In this document: in pieces, positions 63,581 to 64,000 of the stretch
Layout: the number at the start of each line of letters is the position of its first letter
Position numbering within the stretch: position 1 is the stretch's first letter
NCBI GenBank assembly: GCA_934293575.1
Contig: CAKQYU010000010.1
Span: forward strand, 1 to 64,000
Reading direction: 5' to 3'
DNA: 64,000 nt
Source of the DNA: an uncultured Lachnospiraceae bacterium
GTDB lineage: Bacteria; Bacillota; Clostridia; Lachnospirales; Lachnospiraceae
Position numbers and translations under genes: made by a program
Notes under the pieces: generated by a model
What the model saw: only the letters and a program-made list of their open reading frames with translations
Database searches by the model: none
Told to the model about the DNA's origin: nothing

Positions 63581-64000
63581 ATGGATGAGGAGTTACAAAA
63601 TGCATTAGATGAGTTTGAATCATTATATGGGGATGATGCAAACGAACAGGAGAAAATGATAATCCCGGAAGAAAGAACAGCTTCCGAAGGGATGAATATT
63701 TCCGGAGAGATGGGTATCCCTGAAGAGATGAATACTTCCGATAGGATGGATATGACCGAGGAGAATACTTTTTATCGGGAAACACCGCCCTACAGGCAGC
63801 GGCAGATACGGAGCCATAAAAAGAAACGACGTCTTTACAGACAGAATGTCATAAGAATCGTATCGGTTTGTGCGGCAGTGGCATTGGTATTTGGCAGCGG
63901 ATTTTTCCTGTTAAAAAAAATGAATAAAAAAAGTAAAACCCCGGAGGTGACAAAAGCAGTCAGTGCACCGGCAACCACACAGGCAACGACAGAGAGCGAA
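63581..64000 (+). CDS. Membrane-anchored protein, partial (runs off the window)
   Basis: ATG 63581 follows GGGAGAAG. An acidic N-terminal region has repeats of the type SEGMNISGEMGIPEEMNTSD. Then comes a basic stretch (RSHKKKRRLYRQNVIR) and one membrane segment (VSVCAAVALVFGSGFFLL). After it a Thr/Ala/Pro-rich linker begins (VSAPATTQATTE). This is the layout of a single-pass protein with an extracellular C-terminal domain lying beyond the window. The domain is unknown. Confidence 0.75.
   Translation, partial: MDEELQNALDEFESLYGDDANEQEKMIIPEERTASEGMNISGEMGIPEEMNTSDRMDMTEENTFYRETPPYRQRQIRSHKKKRRLYRQNVIRIVSVCAAVALVFGSGFFLLKKMNKKSKTPEVTKAVSAPATTQATTESE

Noticed and set aside
1..64000. CRISPR arrays, tRNA and rRNA genes
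   Set aside because: No regularly spaced 24-40-bp repeats and no TPsiC-arm or rRNA-like sequence were seen on reading both strands; a tRNAscan and CRISPR-finder run would settle it.

Overview
The window looks like a chromosomal segment of a low-GC Firmicute, most likely a Lachnospiraceae-type Clostridium relative. This rests on AGGAGG ribosome sites throughout, the style of the housekeeping genes (argG, galE, pstSCAB-phoU, a cobalamin-riboswitch operon), and mobile-element debris of the kind common in gut Clostridia (MobV relaxase, TnpV, large serine recombinase). I cannot name a species. I found no tRNA or rRNA gene and no CRISPR array.

From about 1 to 39.2 kb the window is an AT-rich defence island built from stacked modules. 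Module 1 (1.25-5.18 kb) holds a C5 cytosine methyltransferase that has lost its N-terminal SAM-binding motif and an intact 655-aa GHKL ATPase. It lies between two 76-bp direct repeats, each with a terminator hairpin and a TGACAAT-N4-TGACAAT pair. Module 2 (5.18-14.73 kb) is a decayed integrative mobilizable element. It has a membrane-anchored PD-(D/E)XK nuclease with its XRE regulator, an excisionase, an integrase fused out of its catalytic domain into TnpV, and a MobV relaxase with an in-frame stop. Its cargo operon is ASCH protein, putative restriction enzyme, C5 methyltransferase, DUF262 protein and HEPN protein. Module 3 (15.7-18.5 kb) is sugar-metabolism debris: an IS3 remnant, a broken AraC regulator, an esterase and a truncated rhamnulokinase. 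Module 4 (18.7-31.2 kb) is a large restriction-like operon: RHH regulator, MORC/MutL-type GHKL ATPase, Z1 ATPase, PD-(D/E)XK protein, AIPR, C5 methyltransferase and a GIY-YIG/DUF2075 helicase, followed by a Schlafen-type AlbA_2 protein. Module 5 (31.2-37.7 kb) has a structured, possibly RNA-encoding stretch, a dead large serine recombinase and a Gabija pair (gajA-gajB).

Two nested direct repeats bracket these modules. A 154-bp repeat (950-1103 and 14831-14984) flanks modules 1-2. A 714-bp repeat (14983-15696 and 38509-39222), which includes most of a YdcF/SanA-like gene, flanks modules 3-5. Mobility genes are nearly all broken while the defence genes are mostly open, so the island looks immobilised and kept for its defence content.

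From 39.2 kb onward the sequence is ordinary chromosome: a SAM methyltransferase, a MIF-family tautomerase, a Lon-like AAA+ ATPase, argG, galE, an HD hydrolase, an isochorismatase-like hydrolase, two paralogous AraC regulators, a MATE exporter, a metal-binding membrane protein, the pst-phoU operon behind a Pho-box-like site, a HAD hydrolase and a GH5 glycosidase. Next comes a cobalamin-riboswitch operon with an exported CbiK-type chelatase lipoprotein, NEAT-like proteins and a BtuCDF-type ABC transporter. The window ends inside a membrane-anchored protein gene.
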